From contig CANGGL010000005.1 in NCBI GenBank assembly GCA_947453465.1, positions 1 through 53,679 of the forward strand: DNA of 53,679 bases, in the 5' to 3' direction. Source of the DNA: Microbacteriaceae bacterium (lineage in GTDB: Bacteria; Actinomycetota; Actinomycetes; Actinomycetales; Microbacteriaceae). This document shows positions 1 to 9,570 of this stretch, in pieces (position 1 is the stretch's first letter; each line of letters starts with the position of its first letter). The notes under the pieces are model-generated. The model had not been told where the DNA came from. It worked only from the letters and a program-made list of their open reading frames with translations, and made no database searches. Made by a program: the position numbers and the translations under genes.

Positions 1-13
1 AGATCCTGACTGA

Positions 14-289
<276 letters not shown>

Positions 290-293
290 CTAA

Positions 294-1136
294 TTAGTGC
301 TCGTCTGCCAAGGCCAACTGAATGTAGACCGTGGTCAGCAGAGTAAATACATAGGCCTGTAGGAATGCCACCAACATCTCGAAGAGAGTGAAGACAAAAC
401 CGAACAGGAAGGTTCCTGCTCCGAAGGCCTTGAAGAAGCCGTCGGCACTGAACAGGAAGAATGAGGTTGCCGAGAAGCAAAGCACGAGCAACAAGTGGCC
501 CGCGATCATGTTCATGGTCAATCGGAGAGCCAGAGTAATCGGGCGAAGGATGAAGGTCGAGAGCAGCTCGATTGGAGTCACCAGGATGTAGAAGGCTGCA
601 GGAACTCCGGCTGGGAACAACGAGTTCTTGAAGAAACCCATGCCGTGCTTCTTCACACCTGCGTAAATGAAGGTGAAGTAGGCAGCGATTGCAAGAACCA
701 AAGGCAGACCAATAAGCGCGGTGCTGGCAATGTTTAGCGACGGGATAATTCCGGTCACGTTCATACCTAGAACGATGAAGAAGATGGTGGTTAGCAGCGG
801 AAGGAAGCGGTCGCCGTCCTTTTCGCCAAGCTGCTCGTGAGCAATGCTCTTGCGAACGAAGTTTAGGGAAATTTCACCCATCAACTGAAAACGTGAAGGA
901 ACGAACTGCTTGTTCTTGTAGGCCTTCTTGAAGGTGCCTGACCAAAGGAAGAAGACCACCAAAAGGATGGCGGTGACAAGGAGACGAATCAGCATGACTC
1001 GGTTTAGTTCAAACGGGGTGCCAGCGAAAGCGACGACATCAGGGTAGAACTCGCCGATGCTAGGCGCTTCGAACGAACTGCCCGACGTGTCGGTGGTGGT
1101 TGCTTCTGAGAGCAGACCTAGAACTTTAGCTAGCAG
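294..1136 (-). CDS. atpB: ATP synthase subunit a, probable CTG start
   Basis: Subunit a is the F0 stator that forms the two proton half-channels. Conserved helices include LALRLTMNMIAGH, with the essential Arg, and the C-terminal helix near FLQAYVFTLL. The first in-frame ATG (993-995) would begin inside a conserved part: the frame stays open upstream and encodes family-typical residues (PSIGEFYPDVV, then GTPFELNRV) directly before that ATG. No ATG, GTG or TTG exists in frame before the upstream stop at 1182-1184. A CTG at 1134-1136 lies 6 nt after a strong AGGAG (1143-1147), giving 280 residues, the usual actinobacterial length. I therefore place the start at this CTG. The gene identity is certain; the start codon is inferred. 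Confidence 0.9.
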   Translation of the reverse strand: MLAKVLGLLSEATTTDTSGSSFEAPSIGEFYPDVVAFAGTPFELNRVMLIRLLVTAILLVVFFLWSGTFKKAYKNKQFVPSRFQLMGEISLNFVRKSIAHEQLGEKDGDRFLPLLTTIFFIVLGMNVTGIIPSLNIASTALIGLPLVLAIAAYFTFIYAGVKKHGMGFFKNSLFPAGVPAAFYILVTPIELLSTFILRPITLALRLTMNMIAGHLLLVLCFSATSFFLFSADGFFKAFGAGTFLFGFVFTLFEMLVAFLQAYVFTLLTTVYIQLALADEH

Positions 1137-1142
1137 CGTGAA

Positions 1143-1147
1143 CTCCT
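1143..1147 (-). promoter_or_regulatory. Shine-Dalgarno deciding the atpB CTG start
   Basis: AGGAG on the minus strand, then the 6-nt spacer TTCACG, then CTG in the atpB frame. No ATG, GTG or TTG start in any frame lies at a suitable distance. No comparable site precedes the internal ATG at 993-995. Confidence 0.6.
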
Positions 1148-1305
1148 GTTTCGGGGCAAGTTTATTTAGCCTTGCGGCGATTTACAGTGTGATGTTGAAG
1201 CGAACAATCCCCCGCTTCAACTCCATGAGTCTAACAGGTAAAACCCTTTGAAAATAACGGATTACTCAAGGTTTGCGAAAAATTTGAACTGGAAGCGTTT
1301 TAGGC

Positions 1306-1710
1306 TCAGCCCACAGTTATTCTCGCCTTGAGAACCACTAAAGAATCGATCACCAGGGTGCCAATAATTGATGCCACCAGGGTGAAGAACAGAACCGGTC
1401 CGGCGATAAATGTTGCACCTTTTAGTGCGGCGATCAAAACCACGAAACCGATCAATTTGAACAACCAACCACCGAGAACGACACCAAAGAAACCTCCCAG
1501 TGACAGTTGCCCACCAAACCTGACGCTGAGCGCGGTGAAAGATGAATAAACCAAAGCCAACCCTGCACCAATCAGGGCGCTAACCAACCCGGCGATACCG
1601 GCGAAGATCAGACCTAGGACACCGCCAACCAACGCAATGCCGGCCACCAAAAGCGCACCCTGCTTCAAAACCCGTGCGAATACCTGTGGTGCTGAAGTGG
1701 CACTAGACAT
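1306..1710 (-). CDS. ATP synthase protein I-like membrane protein
   Basis: A 134-residue hydrophobic protein with four predicted membrane helices (about 18-40, 42-62, 72-95 and 100-124) and a short polar N-terminus. It sits directly before atpB, the place of AtpI, a poorly conserved small protein thought to help assemble the c-ring or handle cations. Its start overlaps the end of the wecA/tagO-type gene by 8 bp, so the two are translationally linked. The assignment rests on position, size and topology, since AtpI has no catalytic motif. Confidence 0.75.
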   Translation of the reverse strand: MSSATSAPQVFARVLKQGALLVAGIALVGGVLGLIFAGIAGLVSALIGAGLALVYSSFTALSVRFGGQLSLGGFFGVVLGGWLFKLIGFVVLIAALKGATFIAGPVLFFTLVASIIGTLVIDSLVVLKARITVG

Positions 1711-2824
1711 TGAGTTGACTTCCTTTGTTTTGAATAAATTGGCGTTTGATTACCGGCCAGACAGTGAAAACGCTGGCTGCCACCAGACCGATGCTGGCAA
1801 TCACCCAAACCAACCAGCTGACCACAAAGAAGAACAGCAGACAGGTGAAAGAAATCAGTGCGGTCCAAACGTAAAAGACTAGAACTGACCCAAGATGGCT
1901 GTGGCCAAGGTCTTGAAGGCGGTGATGAATGTGCTGACGATCCGCGGTAAATGGCGACTTACCTGCACGTAGGCGTCGCAAGACCGCAAGCGTGAAGTCC
2001 AACAGCGGCAGAATCAAGATTGCCAAGGGCAAAATCAGCGGGATGAAGGCCGGCAGGAAGTCATCCTTGGCTGCCACGTGAGGGTCAACCTGACCGGTGA
2101 CGGTAAGCGCCGAAACCGCCATGAGCATGCCTAGAAGCATCGCTCCCGAGTCTCCCATGAAGATCTTGGCGCGGTGCCAGTTATAAGGCAAAAAGCCCAC
2201 GCACATGCCAATCACGATGGCGGAAAGCACCGATGCCAGGTTGAAGTAGTTGGTCGGAGAAGTTTGCTGGGCCAGCAGGTAGCTATAGGTGAAGAAGACA
2301 CCGGTGCCGATTAGAACCACACCGGCTACTAGCCCATCTAGGCCATCGATGAAGTTAACCGCATTCATCACCAAAACAGTCAAGAAGATTGTGGCGATGA
2401 AGGACAGGCCGAAGCTGCCGATGGTGATTCCGGCGATAGGCAAGGAAACAATTTGTACACCCTGCCAGGCAAGCAGCCCGGCAACTAGGAACTGACCGGC
2501 TAGCTTTAGAGTCCAGTCCAGGTCATAGAGGTCATCTAAGAAACCAATCAGCGTGATTAGGGCCGCTGCGCCGATGATGGCAAACACGCGGCCTGGCTCG
2601 GCGAAGACGCTGTGGAACCATCCGAGGCTGGCCGAAAAAGCCATTGCTGCCAAGAAACCTAGGAACATCGCAACTCCACCCAAACGAGGGGTAGGCCTGG
2701 TATGGGCATCGCGGGCGCGAATCTGCGGGTAGAGCTTGTATTTATGGCTGATCTTTAGGGTCGCAAATGTGCCGAAGAAAGTTACTATTGCGGCGAAAAG
2801 CATTGTGAGAAGGTAGGCGCGCAC
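1703..2824 (-). CDS. Undecaprenyl-phosphate N-acetylhexosamine-1-phosphate transferase (WecA/TagO/MraY family)
   Basis: A membrane enzyme that moves a sugar-1-phosphate, probably GlcNAc-1-P, from a UDP-sugar to undecaprenyl phosphate, the first step of a wall polymer. Polytopic with about 11 helices, 373 residues. Family motifs appear in order: TPRLGG near residue 46, LDDLYDLDWTLKLAGQ (about 96-111, aspartate-rich), NAVNFIDGLDGL (about 153-164), FMGDSGAMLLG (about 222-232) and HIHHRL (about 299-304), the last being the WecA-type loop rather than MraY. It starts with GTG, overlapping the tsaC stop by 1 bp (TAGTG). The exact sugar cannot be read from sequence. Confidence 0.93.
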   Translation of the reverse strand: MRAYLLTMLFAAIVTFFGTFATLKISHKYKLYPQIRARDAHTRPTPRLGGVAMFLGFLAAMAFSASLGWFHSVFAEPGRVFAIIGAAALITLIGFLDDLYDLDWTLKLAGQFLVAGLLAWQGVQIVSLPIAGITIGSFGLSFIATIFLTVLVMNAVNFIDGLDGLVAGVVLIGTGVFFTYSYLLAQQTSPTNYFNLASVLSAIVIGMCVGFLPYNWHRAKIFMGDSGAMLLGMLMAVSALTVTGQVDPHVAAKDDFLPAFIPLILPLAILILPLLDFTLAVLRRLRAGKSPFTADRQHIHHRLQDLGHSHLGSVLVFYVWTALISFTCLLFFFVVSWLVWVIASIGLVAASVFTVWPVIKRQFIQNKGSQLNV

Positions 2825-3516
2825 TAGGCAACCGCCTCCAAGAGGTCTCCGGCGATGGTTCGAATTTTCTCTTCGCTGAGCGCCCCGGCCCTCACGATTC
2901 GAACCTTACCGGCGGTGGTCAACTGACCGTCTTTATAGCTGTCGACGATGTCGGTTAAATCGAGGATGGTAGACGCCTCACCCTTTGGGCTGGTGCCACC
3001 ATCGAGATAAACCTGAACGCTGTCGCCAAGGTAGGCCTCAGCTTGCTGGCAAGTGGTGGCGGCGGGTTCACCGGTGAGATTGGCGCTAGAGACCGCCATC
3101 GGCCCGACTTCTTCCAGAAGCGCCAGTGCAATTTTATGGTCAGGCATTCTCAGCGCGACGGTGCCGCGGGTCTCCCCCAACTCCCAATTCAAGGATGGTT
3201 GAGCACGCAGAATCATGGTTAGAGCTCCCGGCCAAAAGGTCTCTGCCAAACGCATCGCGACATCCGGGACTGCTTCGGCCAGTGCCTGCAGGGTGTTTAG
3301 GTTGGGAATCAACACCGGAGGTGGAGATTGAGGGCCTCTGCCCTTGGCAGCCAATAGCGCCTGGACTCCCTTTGGTGAGAAAGCGTCACAACCGATTCCA
3401 TAGACGGTATCGGTTGGCAAGACCACGAGCTCGTGTCGCCCGAGCGAAACCTTGGCCAGACGCATACCGGTTAGCAGGTCTGTGTCTAAGGAACAGTCAT
3501 AGATACGTGTTGCCAC
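2824..3516 (-). CDS. tsaC: L-threonylcarbamoyladenylate synthase (Sua5/YrdC family)
   Basis: Makes threonylcarbamoyl-AMP from threonine, bicarbonate and ATP for the t6A modification at position 37 of ANN-decoding tRNAs. The 230-residue protein shows the YrdC nucleotide-binding core LPTDTVYGIGCDA (about 33-45) and SSANLTGEPA (about 143-152). The usual KxR element appears as KGRGPQSPPP. A short C-terminal extension ends in two helices; there is no full Sua5 domain. GTG start with weak GGCGGG upstream. The stop is shared (TAGTG) with the next gene. Confidence 0.93.
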   Translation of the reverse strand: MATRIYDCSLDTDLLTGMRLAKVSLGRHELVVLPTDTVYGIGCDAFSPKGVQALLAAKGRGPQSPPPVLIPNLNTLQALAEAVPDVAMRLAETFWPGALTMILRAQPSLNWELGETRGTVALRMPDHKIALALLEEVGPMAVSSANLTGEPAATTCQQAEAYLGDSVQVYLDGGTSPKGEASTILDLTDIVDSYKDGQLTTAGKVRIVRAGALSEEKIRTIAGDLLEAVA

Positions 3517-3578
3517 TGTCTGTCCCGCCTTTAGGTCTTGATTACAAGGTGTCGAAAAATTCCGTTACTAGATGGCAG

Positions 3579-4466
3579 TCACTTGATTGCAGTGACGGCT
3601 CGATCGCGACCAGTTAGGTCTTTATGCGCTCGAACTTCACGCCATCCATCTGCCAATAGTAGTTGACTCACCTGGTCAGATTGTGAGTCAGCGTGCTCAA
3701 TAATCAGAGCCCCGCCAGAAACTAGTAGGCGTTTGGCGGTCGCTGACACGTGGTGAATAACCGACATTCCGTCATCCCCACCGTAGAGCGCGAGAGCCGG
3801 ATCGTGGAGGCGAACCTCTTCATCTCTGGGAACAGCAGCCAGTGGGATGTATGGCGGGTTCGATGCGACTACGGAAACAGTTCCGTTTAGCTCCGTAAAA
3901 GAATCTGCCAGGTCACCAAGAATTAGCGTCGCGTTGCAGCTGGACTCGTATTTTTGGAAATTCGCTTCAGTGAATGGGAAAGCATCGGGTGATTTTTCAA
4001 CAGCAAAAATCTTGGCGCCTGGGTTTTCGGTGGCCATGGACAATGCGATTGCCCCAGATCCGGTGCCTAGATCCACAGCGATCGGTGAGGCATCTCCCCT
4101 GGTAAATGCCGAGCCGATGGCATCGATGGCAAGTTGGGCAACAAACTCGGTCTCTGGCCTCGGTATAAAAACGCCCTTGCCAACGGAGAGCTCAAGTTGA
4201 CGAAACGGTGCCAGCCCGGTGATGTGCTGAAGCGGCTCACGCGCGAGGCGTCGACCATACAGGTTTGAGAGTTCTTCGGCTGCCGATTCAGCTATCTGGG
4301 TTTCGATGAGCATCTGCGCCTGAATACCGCCTCGACTTAAACCGAGGACATGACCGGCCAAGAGCTCGGCATCAGCCTGTGCTGAATCGATTCCGGCTGC
4401 GGCGAATAAAGTGGCCGCGTGCCGAACCAACCCGTTCAGGTCAGTCAAGTTACTTCGCTTCGCCAA
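3579..4466 (-). CDS. prmC: Peptide chain release factor N5-glutamine methyltransferase
   Basis: Methylates the glutamine of the GGQ motif in release factors, using S-adenosylmethionine. The 295-residue protein has an N-terminal helical domain, the PRPETE element (102-107), the SAM-binding loop DLGTGSGAI (132-140) and the catalytic NPPY (203-206), which is diagnostic. TTG start. It overlaps the end of prfA, which encodes its substrate, by 17 bp, so the pair is co-translated. Confidence 0.95.
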   Translation of the reverse strand: MAKRSNLTDLNGLVRHAATLFAAAGIDSAQADAELLAGHVLGLSRGGIQAQMLIETQIAESAAEELSNLYGRRLAREPLQHITGLAPFRQLELSVGKGVFIPRPETEFVAQLAIDAIGSAFTRGDASPIAVDLGTGSGAIALSMATENPGAKIFAVEKSPDAFPFTEANFQKYESSCNATLILGDLADSFTELNGTVSVVASNPPYIPLAAVPRDEEVRLHDPALALYGGDDGMSVIHHVSATAKRLLVSGGALIIEHADSQSDQVSQLLLADGWREVRAHKDLTGRDRAVTAIK

Positions 4467-5529
4467 TCGCGGCTAGGCGTGCTTCCTCATCCATCTGAAT
4501 CGCAGACTGGATTACAGGTTCTAGGGCTCCATCCATGACTGCGTCGAGGTTGTAAGCCTTGTAACCGGTTCGGTGATCTGCAATGCGGTTTTCAGGGAAG
4601 TTGTAGGTACGAATTCGCTCGGAACGGTCGACCGACTTCACCTGAGACTTGCGAGCAGCTGACTGCTCGGCCTCTAGGGCCTCCTGCTGTGCAGCCAGAA
4701 TTCGAGCGCGAAGAACGCGCATACCCGCTTCTCGGTTCTGCAACTGAGATTTTTCATTTTGCATTGCAACGGTGATACCGGTTGGCAAGTGAGTGATTCG
4801 AACGGCTGAGTCGGTGGTGTTAACCGACTGACCGCCAGGGCCAGATGAGCGATAGACATCGATGCGGAGATCGTTTTGGCTAATCTCAACTTCTTCCGGC
4901 TCGTCGACCTCAGGGAAAACCAAAACACCGGCGGCCGAGGTGTGAATTCGACCCTGAGTTTCGGTTGCCGGGACGCGCTGAACACGGTGAACGCCACCCT
5001 CGTACTTTAGGTGCGCGTGAACGCCCTGAGCCGGGTCAGTGGTGTTCGACTTGATGGCAATCTGGATATCCTTGATGCCGCCGAGGTCAGACTCATTCTT
5101 GTCAAGAATTTCAGTCTTCCAACCCTTTGAGTTGGCGTACTGAAGGTACATGCGAAGAAGGTCGGCTGCGAAGAGTGCAGATTCTGCACCACCTTCACCG
5201 GCCTTGATTTCCATGATTACGTCACGGCCGTCATCCGGGTCACGAGGAATCAATAGTCGACGCAATTTTTCATTTGCTTCGTGCAACTTCTGCTCGAGAG
5301 CCGGCACCTCTTCGGCAAACATCTCGTCTTCTTTAGCCAGTTCTTTCGCAGCGGCAAGGTCATCGGCCAGCGAATTCACTTGGTTGTAGGCGTTGATGAT
5401 TGCACTCAACTCCGCGTAGCGGCGATTGAGCTTCTTGGCTAGGGCAGGGTTGCCGTGAAGACCTGGGTCAGACAGTTGAGTCTGAAGCTCCAGGTGCTCA
5501 GCAATAAGAGGTTGTACCGAGGAAAGCAA
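4450..5529 (-). CDS. prfA: Peptide chain release factor 1
   Basis: Class-I release factor reading UAA and UAG. The 359-residue protein has the codon-reading tripeptide PAT (187-189), which separates RF1 from RF2, and the hydrolytic GGQ (232-234). TTG start with GGAG 6 nt upstream, placed in the last codons of rho, whose stop ends 3 bp before this gene. The coupling rho-prfA-prmC joins transcription and translation termination in one transcript. Confidence 0.97.
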   Translation of the reverse strand: MLSSVQPLIAEHLELQTQLSDPGLHGNPALAKKLNRRYAELSAIINAYNQVNSLADDLAAAKELAKEDEMFAEEVPALEQKLHEANEKLRRLLIPRDPDDGRDVIMEIKAGEGGAESALFAADLLRMYLQYANSKGWKTEILDKNESDLGGIKDIQIAIKSNTTDPAQGVHAHLKYEGGVHRVQRVPATETQGRIHTSAAGVLVFPEVDEPEEVEISQNDLRIDVYRSSGPGGQSVNTTDSAVRITHLPTGITVAMQNEKSQLQNREAGMRVLRARILAAQQEALEAEQSAARKSQVKSVDRSERIRTYNFPENRIADHRTGYKAYNLDAVMDGALEPVIQSAIQMDEEARLAAIGEAK

Positions 5530-5532
5530 TTT

Positions 5533-7401
5533 TTACTCCGAGTCAGAACCGTTTGGAACTGGCATTGACTTCTGAACCTGCATCAGGAACTCTACGTTGC
5601 TTGAGGTCTCCTTTAGACGGCTCAAGACAAGCTCAAGTGCCTGCTGCTGCTCTAGTCCGGCAAGTGCACGGCGAAGCTTCCAGACAATCTTGGTCTCATC
5701 CGGGCTCATCAGCATTTCTTCGCGACGGGTACCCGAAGCGTTGACGTCGACGGCTGGGAAGATTCGCTTGTCCGCAAGTGCGCGTGAAAGGCGAAGCTCC
5801 ATGTTTCCAGTTCCCTTGAACTCCTCGAAGATAACCTCGTCCATCTTTGAACCAGTCTCAACAAGAGCGGTTGCCAGGATGGTGAGCGAGCCGCCATCCT
5901 CGATGTTGCGGGCAGCACCGAAGAAGCGCTTTGGTGGGTAAAGGGCTGATGAATCAACACCACCCGAAAGGATTCGGCCAGAAGCCGGTGCGCTCAAGTT
6001 GTAAGCGCGACCTAGGCGGGTGATCGAGTCAAGAAGAACAACGACGTCGTGGCCAAGCTCAACGAGACGCTTGGCGCGCTCGATGGCTAGCTCGGCGACG
6101 GTGGTGTGGTCTTCGGCTGGGCGGTCGAAGGTTGAAGCAATAACTTCACCCTTCACGGTGCGCTGCATGTCGGTTACTTCTTCAGGGCGCTCGTCAACGA
6201 GAACAACCATGAGGTGTACCTCTGGGTTGTTGACCGCGATTGAGTTAGCGATTGCCTGAAGAACAAGAGTCTTACCGGCCTTCGGTGGCGAAACAATTAG
6301 ACCACGCTGACCCTTACCGATTGGTGAAACCAAGTCGATGATGCGGGTGCTTAGCTTGTTGGCTTCGGTCTCGAGACGCAAACGAGTCTGAGGGTAAAGC
6401 GGGGTCAGCTTCTGGAACTCGACGCGGTTTGCAGCCTGCTCCTGGGTTAGACCGTTGATCGAGTCGATGCGAACGATCGCGTTGAACTTCTGACGACCCT
6501 GGTTGTCGGCTTCACGAGGCTGACGGATTGCGCCAACCACTGCGTCACCCTTACGAAGTGAGTACTTCTTAACCTGACCAAGTGATACGTATACGTCGTT
6601 TGGACCAGGCAGGTAACCGCTGGTGCGAACGAAGGCGTAGTTGTCGAGAACGTCGAGGATACCCGCGACTGGAACTAGAACGTCATCCGGAGAGATTTCT
6701 GGCTCAGCCTCGTCGTATGGGTTGTTGTTGCCGCGGCCGCCGCGACCATTGCGGTCATTGCGATCACGGAAACGGTCATTGCGGTCGTTGCGACCATTGC
6801 GGCTGCGTCCATTGCGGCCGTTACGACGCTCGTCGTTGAAGTCACGCTCGTTGCGTGAGTCATTGTCACGGGTCGAGTTGTCGCGGTTGGCGTTGTCGCG
6901 GTTTGAGTTCTCGCGTGGCTCACGTGGCTCACGTGGCTCGCGTGCTTCGCCTTCGGTTGATTCGCCACCATCTGAACGCTCACCGTTGTTGCGGTTGCGA
7001 GAGTTGCGGTTGCGGTTGCGGTTGCGTGAGTTGCCTGAGCGCTCTGGGCGTTCGCCACCCTCGCCGTTCGACTCACCATTTGAACCGTTGTTTGAACCTT
7101 CGCTTGAAGGAGAAGTCGATGACTCACCCTCGGTCTTTGGCTCTGCCTTGGCTGCGCGTGCGCGGCCGGTTGTCTTGGTTGCCGACGCTTCTCCGGTGCT
7201 CTCTGATGAGGTTGCAGCGGCTGAATCGGTTGCCGGCTTGGCAGCGCGAGAGCGAGTGTTCTTCTTTGGTGCGTCTGTGGATGCAGAGTCGCTTGAAGTT
7301 GATGCTGGTGCAGCCGAGACAGCCTCAGGAGCTACTGCTCCGGCTTCGACACGGCGTCCGCGGCGAGCTGCTGGCTTCTTGGTTTCTTGGATTTCATCCA
7401 T
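5533..7401 (-). CDS. rho: Transcription termination factor Rho with long disordered N-terminus
   Basis: Hexameric RNA-dependent ATPase that ends transcription. Residues 1-235 are low-complexity: first Ala/Ser/Thr/Lys-rich, then Arg/Asn/Asp/Gly-rich with a REP repeat (about 154-164) and many RN/RD/NG pairs. The conserved part follows: cold-shock RNA-binding domain (about 240-315), Walker A PPKAGKT (372-378), DERPEEV (403-409), Walker B VVLLDS (454-459), Q-loop region near VDSSALYPPKRFFGAARN (482-499) and R-loop GTGNMELRLSR (530-540). Actinobacterial Rho proteins carry such basic insertions, but usually after a Rho_N helical domain. That domain is absent here, and the frame closes 10 codons upstream, so it is not a misplaced start. 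A 163-bp leader separates it from thrB. Confidence 0.97.
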   Translation of the reverse strand: MDEIQETKKPAARRGRRVEAGAVAPEAVSAAPASTSSDSASTDAPKKNTRSRAAKPATDSAAATSSESTGEASATKTTGRARAAKAEPKTEGESSTSPSSEGSNNGSNGESNGEGGERPERSGNSRNRNRNRNSRNRNNGERSDGGESTEGEAREPREPREPRENSNRDNANRDNSTRDNDSRNERDFNDERRNGRNGRSRNGRNDRNDRFRDRNDRNGRGGRGNNNPYDEAEPEISPDDVLVPVAGILDVLDNYAFVRTSGYLPGPNDVYVSLGQVKKYSLRKGDAVVGAIRQPREADNQGRQKFNAIVRIDSINGLTQEQAANRVEFQKLTPLYPQTRLRLETEANKLSTRIIDLVSPIGKGQRGLIVSPPKAGKTLVLQAIANSIAVNNPEVHLMVVLVDERPEEVTDMQRTVKGEVIASTFDRPAEDHTTVAELAIERAKRLVELGHDVVVLLDSITRLGRAYNLSAPASGRILSGGVDSSALYPPKRFFGAARNIEDGGSLTILATALVETGSKMDEVIFEEFKGTGNMELRLSRALADKRIFPAVDVNASGTRREEMLMSPDETKIVWKLRRALAGLEQQQALELVLSRLKETSSNVEFLMQVQKSMPVPNGSDSE

Positions 7402-7564
7402 GTGATTGTGTGCTCTTTCTTGAGTATTTCAGCGACTCAATGTTTTTGAGATTTTCGCTGGCCTGCACTGGCCTTTTAGATCTTGACCGTGCGTCACCGC
7501 AGTAGATTTGCGATGGGTTCACCGTTTGCGCGTCTTTTAACTTTTGGAGCTAGAGACTTGCGCG

Positions 7565-8488
7565 TTATTTCTGGTGCGTTATTACTGTAGCACCTTTGAT
7601 GTCTACCGACAGTAAAAGCGCCTTCCACGCTGGATAACGCTCTGCTGCCAGTGCGGCGGCCTCCAGCCTTTGAGCTGGCCCAGAGGCCAGGACAAGAACC
7701 GATGGGCCTGCACCAGAAACCACTGCCGCATGCCCGTTCTCACGCATTAGCTGAACCAAGGCGTAAGTCTCTGGCATGGCTGCCGCGCGGTAATCCTGGT
7801 GAAGTTTGTCTTCGGTTGCCGCCATCAAGAACTCTGGGGTCTGAGTCAGTGAGGCAATCAGCAAGGCCGAACGAGAGACATTGAAAACGGCATCGTTGTG
7901 CGGAACCGAGTCTGGTTGAAGTGAACGCGCCAAAGCGGTTGACATCTTGAAGTTAGGCACCAGTTCAAGAAATGAGACACCGCGGTGCACGAAAAGCTTT
8001 TTGTGGTGAGGTCCCTGCTCGTCTTCCCAAGCGATAGTGAGGCCGCCAAAAAGCGCCGGCGCAACGTTGTCTGGGTGACCTTCAAGTTCGGTGGCGAGGT
8101 CGAGCAGATCTTTGTCCGTGATCTCAACTATGCCCTTGAGCAGCCCCTTGGCTGCGATGATTCCCGAGACAACGGCGGCACCAGATGAGCCCATGCCGCG
8201 GCCGTGAGGAATGATGTTGTGAGCCTTGAGACGAAGGCCAGGCAGCGGTTGGTTGAACTTTTTGAAGGTCGCAGCGATGGACTGGACAACCAGGTTATTG
8301 CTGTCGGTCGGAACTTCTCCGGCACCTTCACCATGCACATCTACGAAGGCACCCTCACCGGCGACAGCCTCAACTTCGAGCTCATCGTAAAACGACAGAG
8401 CAAGGCCGAGAGTGTCAAAGCCAGGGCCAAGGTTTGCCGAAGTTGCCGGCACCTTGACGGTGACTTTTCTGCCGATGATTGAACTCAT
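7565..8488 (-). CDS. thrB: Homoserine kinase
   Basis: GHMP-family kinase converting homoserine and ATP to O-phosphohomoserine in the threonine branch. 307 residues, with the N-terminal VPATSANLGPGFD (13-25) and the phosphate-binding loop PHGRGMGSSGAA (94-105). It follows thrC by 2 bp and closes the hom-thrC-thrB block. The next gene on the strand is rho. Confidence 0.96.
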   Translation of the reverse strand: MSSIIGRKVTVKVPATSANLGPGFDTLGLALSFYDELEVEAVAGEGAFVDVHGEGAGEVPTDSNNLVVQSIAATFKKFNQPLPGLRLKAHNIIPHGRGMGSSGAAVVSGIIAAKGLLKGIVEITDKDLLDLATELEGHPDNVAPALFGGLTIAWEDEQGPHHKKLFVHRGVSFLELVPNFKMSTALARSLQPDSVPHNDAVFNVSRSALLIASLTQTPEFLMAATEDKLHQDYRAAAMPETYALVQLMRENGHAAVVSGAGPSVLVLASGPAQRLEAAALAAERYPAWKALLLSVDIKGATVITHQK

Positions 8489-8490
8489 TC

Positions 8491-9570
8491 TTACTTCTTA
8501 CTCAGGCCTAGGCGCTCGGCGACGGCCTCAACACGGTTTGCAACCGCCTGTGGCTTGATGCCCTTGCCCTTTTCATCCTTGAGCGCCCACATTGGGTCTT
8601 TCAAGCCGTGACCGGTCACGGTCACCACGATGGTTGAACCAGTAGGAACCTCACCCAGCTTCGAGTGCTTGAATAGGCCGGCTGCGCCGGTTGCCGATGA
8701 TGGCTCGACGAAAACGCCAACTTCTTGAGACAAGAAGCGGTGCATCCAAAGAATCTCTGCGTCTGAAGCAAAGCCAAACTGACCATTGGTCTCGGCACGA
8801 GCTGCCAGCGCTAGGTCGTAAGACGCAGGGTTACCGATTCGGATCGCGGTCGCGATGGTGTCAGGCTTGGTGACCGGGTTACCGAAGGTGAACGGAGCAG
8901 ACCCCTCGGCTTGGAATCCCCACATCTTTGGCAAAGCCTTAATGCGGCCTTCGATCAGGTCCTCTTTGTAACCCTTTGAGTAAGCGGTGTAGTTTCCGGC
9001 GTTGCCCACTGGAAGCACGTGGAAATCAGGAGCGAAACCGAGGGCGTCGACTACCTCGAATGCGCCAGTCTTCTGACCTTCAATGCGGTCTGGGTTAACC
9101 GAGTTGACCAGATGAACCGGGTAGTTCGCCGAAAGATCGCGAGCTAGGTTTAGGCAGTCATCGAAGTTGCCCTTGACCTGAAGGATCTGCGCCTTGTGAG
9201 CAACAGCCTGGCTGAGCTTGCCAAGTGAGATCTTGCCCTTAGGAACCAAAACCACCGACTGGATGCCTGCGGCGGCAGCATAAGCGGCAGCAGAGGCAGA
9301 GGTGTTTCCGGTTGAGGCGGCGATGACGGCCTGGGCTCCGTGGCCCACGGCCTTGGAAACCGCCATAGTCATACCGCGGTCTTTGAATGAACCGGTTGGG
9401 TTCATGCCCTCGACCTTAAGCAGTACTCGCTCTGCGCCAACAAGCTTGGCAAGCGCCGGTGCTTCAACCAGCGGGGTGCCGCCTTCACCGAGAGTGATAA
9501 CCGGGTTATCGCTTGAGATGTCTAGACGATCGATGTATTCGCGGATAACTCCGCGCCACTGGTGAGCCAT
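8491..9570 (-). CDS. thrC: Threonine synthase
   Basis: PLP enzyme turning O-phosphohomoserine into threonine. The 359-residue short form shows the PLP lysine in SFKDRG (Lys63), GEGGTPL (28-34) and a Ser/Thr/Asn-rich [15 protein letters not shown] segment. Its start overlaps the hom stop by one base (TAATG). Short threonine synthases without the N-terminal fungal-type extension are usual in actinobacteria. Confidence 0.97.
   Translation of the reverse strand: MAHQWRGVIREYIDRLDISSDNPVITLGEGGTPLVEAPALAKLVGAERVLLKVEGMNPTGSFKDRGMTMAVSKAVGHGAQAVIAASTGNTSASAAAYAAAAGIQSVVLVPKGKISLGKLSQAVAHKAQILQVKGNFDDCLNLARDLSANYPVHLVNSVNPDRIEGQKTGAFEVVDALGFAPDFHVLPVGNAGNYTAYSKGYKEDLIEGRIKALPKMWGFQAEGSAPFTFGNPVTKPDTIATAIRIGNPASYDLALAARAETNGQFGFASDAEILWMHRFLSQEVGVFVEPSSATGAAGLFKHSKLGEVPTGSTIVVTVTGHGLKDPMWALKDEKGKGIKPQAVANRVEAVAERLGLSKK

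Noticed and set aside
3126-3617. Plus-strand open frame antisense to tsaC
   Set aside because: It lacks recognisable motifs and crosses the tsaC-prmC gap; tsaC is certain.
6641-7405. Long plus-strand open frame rich in Arg, Ser, Leu and Pro
   Set aside because: It is the antisense of the low-complexity N-terminal part of rho, has biased composition, no family resemblance and no start signals.
7402-7564. Possible attenuator or riboswitch in the rho leader
   Set aside because: I see no convincing hairpin with T-run or known riboswitch pattern; Rho autoregulation is plausible but not visible here.
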